Source: Candidatus Sulfotelmatobacter sp.
Lineage (GTDB): Bacteria > Vulcanimicrobiota > Vulcanimicrobiia > Vulcanimicrobiales > Vulcanimicrobiaceae
Direction: 5' to 3'
NCBI GenBank assembly: GCA_035504415.1
Contig: DATJRY010000017.1
Coordinates: 62,001 to 126,000 of the forward strand
DNA: 64,000 nucleotides
Shown here: piece after piece, positions 62,069 through 64,000 of the stretch
Numbering within the stretch: position 1 is the stretch's first letter
Layout: every line of letters begins with the position of its first letter
Program-made: the position numbers and the translations under genes
The notes under the pieces: generated by a model
Seen by the model: only the letters and a program-made list of their open reading frames with translations
What the model was told of the DNA's origin: nothing
Database searches by the model: none

Positions 62069-62626
62069 ATGCGCGACCGCGACCTGCTCTCGCCCGAAGA
62101 TCGTGCCGAGCCGGTCGTCGTCGTGGACTATGATCCCGCCTGGCCGGCGACGTTCGCGGTGCTGCGCGACCGGCTCGCGACGGTGCTCGGCGACCTGGCG
62201 GCCGGGATCGAGCACATCGGCTCGACGGCCGTCCCGGGGCTCGCCGCCAAGCCGATCATCGATCTCGACGTCGTCTTGCGGCGCGCGTCCGACTTCGCGC
62301 GTGCCGCCGAACGGCTGGAACGGATCGGCTACACGCACCTGGGCGATCTCGGGATCATCGAACGGGCGGCCTTTCGCGCGCCGCCCGGCTCGCCGCGGCA
62401 TCACCTCTACGTCTGCCCGGCCGGCGCGCCGGCCCTGCGCGCGCACCTGGCGCTGCGCGACACGCTGCGTGCCGAGCCGGCGCTGTTGGCGGCGTACGCC
62501 GACCTCAAGCGCAGCCTGGCGGCGCAATTCCGCGACGACCGCGACGCCTACGCCGAAGGGAAGACGGCGTTCATCACCGCCGCGCTCGGCGAGCGCAGCG
62601 GTCAGCGCCGCGCGCGGCGCAAGTAG
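62069..62626 (+). CDS. GrpB/UPF0157 family nucleotidyltransferase-like protein
   Basis: This 185-residue protein has VDYDPAWPATF, then IEHIGSTAVPGLAAKPIIDLDV (about 47-68), with GST and DLD resembling the GS and D-x-D of nucleotidyltransferases, and a later HHLYVCP motif. This is the standard GrpB pattern; the substrate is unknown. It overlaps the convergent protease gene by 25 bases. Confidence 0.88.
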   Translation: MRDRDLLSPEDRAEPVVVVDYDPAWPATFAVLRDRLATVLGDLAAGIEHIGSTAVPGLAAKPIIDLDVVLRRASDFARAAERLERIGYTHLGDLGIIERAAFRAPPGSPRHHLYVCPAGAPALRAHLALRDTLRAEPALLAAYADLKRSLAAQFRDDRDAYAEGKTAFITAALGERSGQRRARRK

Positions 62627-64000
62627 ACCGCGTTCGCGCGGTAGTCGAACCACAGCTCGTACGAGCGCAGCAAGTCCGTTCCGAGCGTCCCGTCCACCTC
62701 GTCGCTGCCCAGGTCGGCGTTGGAGACGTCGGCGGTGACGTCGCGCAGCCAGAGGCCGGCGATCTCGAGTCCGGGCAGGCGCGTCGGCACGGCGAACGCC
62801 GAGCCGCCGATGCCGCGCACGCGGGTCGTCCCGCTGAAGCGGTCGGGCGCGAACTCACCGCGATCGGCGAACCCGTTCTCGAAGACGGTCTGGTTCGCGC
62901 CGGTGTCCAGCACGACGCGGCCGAGCGCGCTGCCGGCGCTGATGTGAATGGCCGGCGTGCGGTCGTCCAGACTCAGCGTCGCCGAGGCGGCGTCGGACGG
63001 CGGGTGAAAGCGCTCGGGCGCGATCGCTTCGGCCAGGTTGTGCTCGAGGTCGAGATGCACGACGACGTCGGCGAAGAAATCGAAGCCGAGCAGCCCGACG
63101 ATGCGCGTGTGCGAGTCGGGCTGAAACGGGATCGCCACCACCCGCGCGGCGAGGTTGCGCATGCGCAGGTCGCCGACCGTCAGCAGCGGGATGACCGTCA
63201 TCGACTCCTGGAACGCGCCCATCGTCGAGCCGATGTGCGTGCCGAAGCGCTCGAGCTTCTGCTGGTCGGCGACGGTCGGGTCGATGAAGATCCCCGCCGC
63301 GCCGGAGTCCAGCAAGAAGTCGTAGGCGCTGCGGCCGACGATGACCCGAATGACCGGTAACCCGTCGACGAAGCGCACCGGCAGCCGCACCGTGCCGCCG
63401 GGCTTACCGGTGAACTCGACGACGCGCCGGCTGGGCGGCATCTCGACGTCGCGCGGATCCGGCGTCGTGTCCAGCCCGCGGTTGACCAGCAGCTGCTCGC
63501 GCTCGTTGCCGAGCGTGTCGGTGGTGAAGATGCGCGAGGGATCCCAGACTCCGTCGAACAGCCGATAGTCGTCGTACGTCGTCGTGATCCGCGCGTGCCG
63601 CTCGACGGCCTCGCTGCGCGTGAGCAGCCCGGTCCTCTTGTCGATGAACAGCCACTCGTGGATGCCGGCCGGCGGGTCGACTTCGACGACGTACGCGCCG
63701 GTCGCCGGCGACTCGCCGACCAGCCGCACGTCGCGGTCGTCGCCGGGGTCGCGGAACGCGCGCTCGCTCGCCGCCAAGCGCTGATCGTGCAGGCCGGCGT
63801 CGACGAACGTGATGCCGTTGCGGTCCTGCTGCCAATGGATGCCGTGCAGCACGCCTTTCTGATAGCTGACCGGCCCCAGCGTGGTGATCGCGCGGACGTC
63901 CTTGCCGAGCTGGTAGACGCGGTACTCGCCGACGGTGCCGTCCTGGAACAACCGCCAGTCTTCGATTACCGTCGCGGCGCGCGTGTAGTCGCGCTGGTGC
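62602..64000 (-). CDS. Two-domain retropepsin-like aspartyl protease (5' end outside window)
   Basis: The frame is open to the window edge, so the start is upstream; the visible part is 466 residues. After an N-terminal beta-rich region of about 200 residues come two retropepsin-like repeats: FLLDSGAAGIFID and VVLDTGANQTVFE each carry the catalytic DSG/DTG triad, with GLLGFDFFADVVVHLDLEH and GTLGTDLLRSYELWFDY as matching flap/psi-loop ends. Two motifs in one chain would form a pepsin-like intramolecular dimer. It is probably exported, but the signal region is not visible. Confidence 0.82.
   Translation of the reverse strand, partial: HQRDYTRAATVIEDWRLFQDGTVGEYRVYQLGKDVRAITTLGPVSYQKGVLHGIHWQQDRNGITFVDAGLHDQRLAASERAFRDPGDDRDVRLVGESPATGAYVVEVDPPAGIHEWLFIDKRTGLLTRSEAVERHARITTTYDDYRLFDGVWDPSRIFTTDTLGNEREQLLVNRGLDTTPDPRDVEMPPSRRVVEFTGKPGGTVRLPVRFVDGLPVIRVIVGRSAYDFLLDSGAAGIFIDPTVADQQKLERFGTHIGSTMGAFQESMTVIPLLTVGDLRMRNLAARVVAIPFQPDSHTRIVGLLGFDFFADVVVHLDLEHNLAEAIAPERFHPPSDAASATLSLDDRTPAIHISAGSALGRVVLDTGANQTVFENGFADRGEFAPDRFSGTTRVRGIGGSAFAVPTRLPGLEIAGLWLRDVTADVSNADLGSDEVDGTLGTDLLRSYELWFDYRANAVYLRRARR

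Overview
This is a very GC-rich (about 70 percent by eye), gene-dense bacterial chromosome segment with about 60 protein-coding genes. Many neighbours overlap by 1 to 11 bases (ATGA, GTGA or TAGTG junctions) and GTG starts are common. I see no rRNA, tRNA, CRISPR array, insertion sequence or phage gene. The gene set combines MurT/GatD lipid II amidation, the futalosine menaquinone route (mqnB, mqnD), queuosine genes, a FadE/FadB/FadA beta-oxidation operon, PilZ and class III cyclase signalling, and many lipid-type enzymes. This would fit a high-GC environmental lineage such as Eremiobacterota/Vulcanimicrobiota (WPS-2) or a similar phylum. That placement is inference; no marker gene here proves it.

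Layout. 1-8441: the tail of an M1 aminopeptidase with HEAT repeats, a PBP4-type D-Ala-D-Ala carboxypeptidase, TldD/TldE with a small secreted protein, then on the minus strand a class III cyclase and a polytopic membrane protein. 8563-15640: malic enzyme, an orphan OmpR-type response regulator, a MocR-type regulator, a YncE-propeller/phosphatase fusion, a HEAAH mini-protein and DoxX. 15660-15808: a long imperfect inverted repeat between convergent genes. 15832-20636: a DUF3311/SSS transporter pair, a pentein-fold protein that appears to lack catalytic residues, a phosphoesterase and an ABC-2 exporter. 20724-27749: a Tat-exported tyrosinase, two tandem TlpA-like/TPR proteins with a shared two-cysteine C-terminal region, and a LysR/MFS divergent pair. 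27869-30891: a secreted SH3-like protein, a berberine-bridge-type oxidase, an HTH/metallo-beta-lactamase fusion and a small membrane protein.

30988-37235: MurT/GatD, thioredoxin reductase, a hotdog thioesterase, an SDR enzyme and CsaA. These are followed by a low-GC islet (about 35.69-36.36 kb) with a perfect 21-bp-arm palindrome over a promoter, a tiny ORF and a ribbon-helix-helix protein, and then another SDR enzyme. 37329-44860: a fatty-acid module in which acyl-CoA ligase is divergent from a PadR regulator that leads an acyl-CoA dehydrogenase / FadB-like / thiolase operon ending in a clear intrinsic terminator. 44919-46468: a four-gene unit of small proteins headed by MarR. 46465-55438, mostly minus strand: a second acyl-CoA ligase, a TIGR01777 epimerase, an M28 peptidase, a DUF2600 terpene-synthase-like protein and GlcE/GlcD. 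55439-64000: PilZ, a secreted-protein remnant, NamZ, MqnD, MqnB, an Mpo1-like protein, QueE, a glycine-zipper protein and QueD, then DUF4438, GrpB and a two-domain aspartyl protease that runs off the end.

Themes are envelope construction (PBP4, MurT/GatD, NamZ), fatty-acid degradation (two ligases plus the fad operon), electron-carrier supply (menaquinone, glycolate oxidase, redox flavoproteins) and secreted or redox proteins of unknown role. The most unusual items are the low-GC palindrome islet, the tandem TlpA-TPR paralogues beside the tyrosinase, the apparently inactive pentein, the HTH-MBL fusion and the long inverted repeat.
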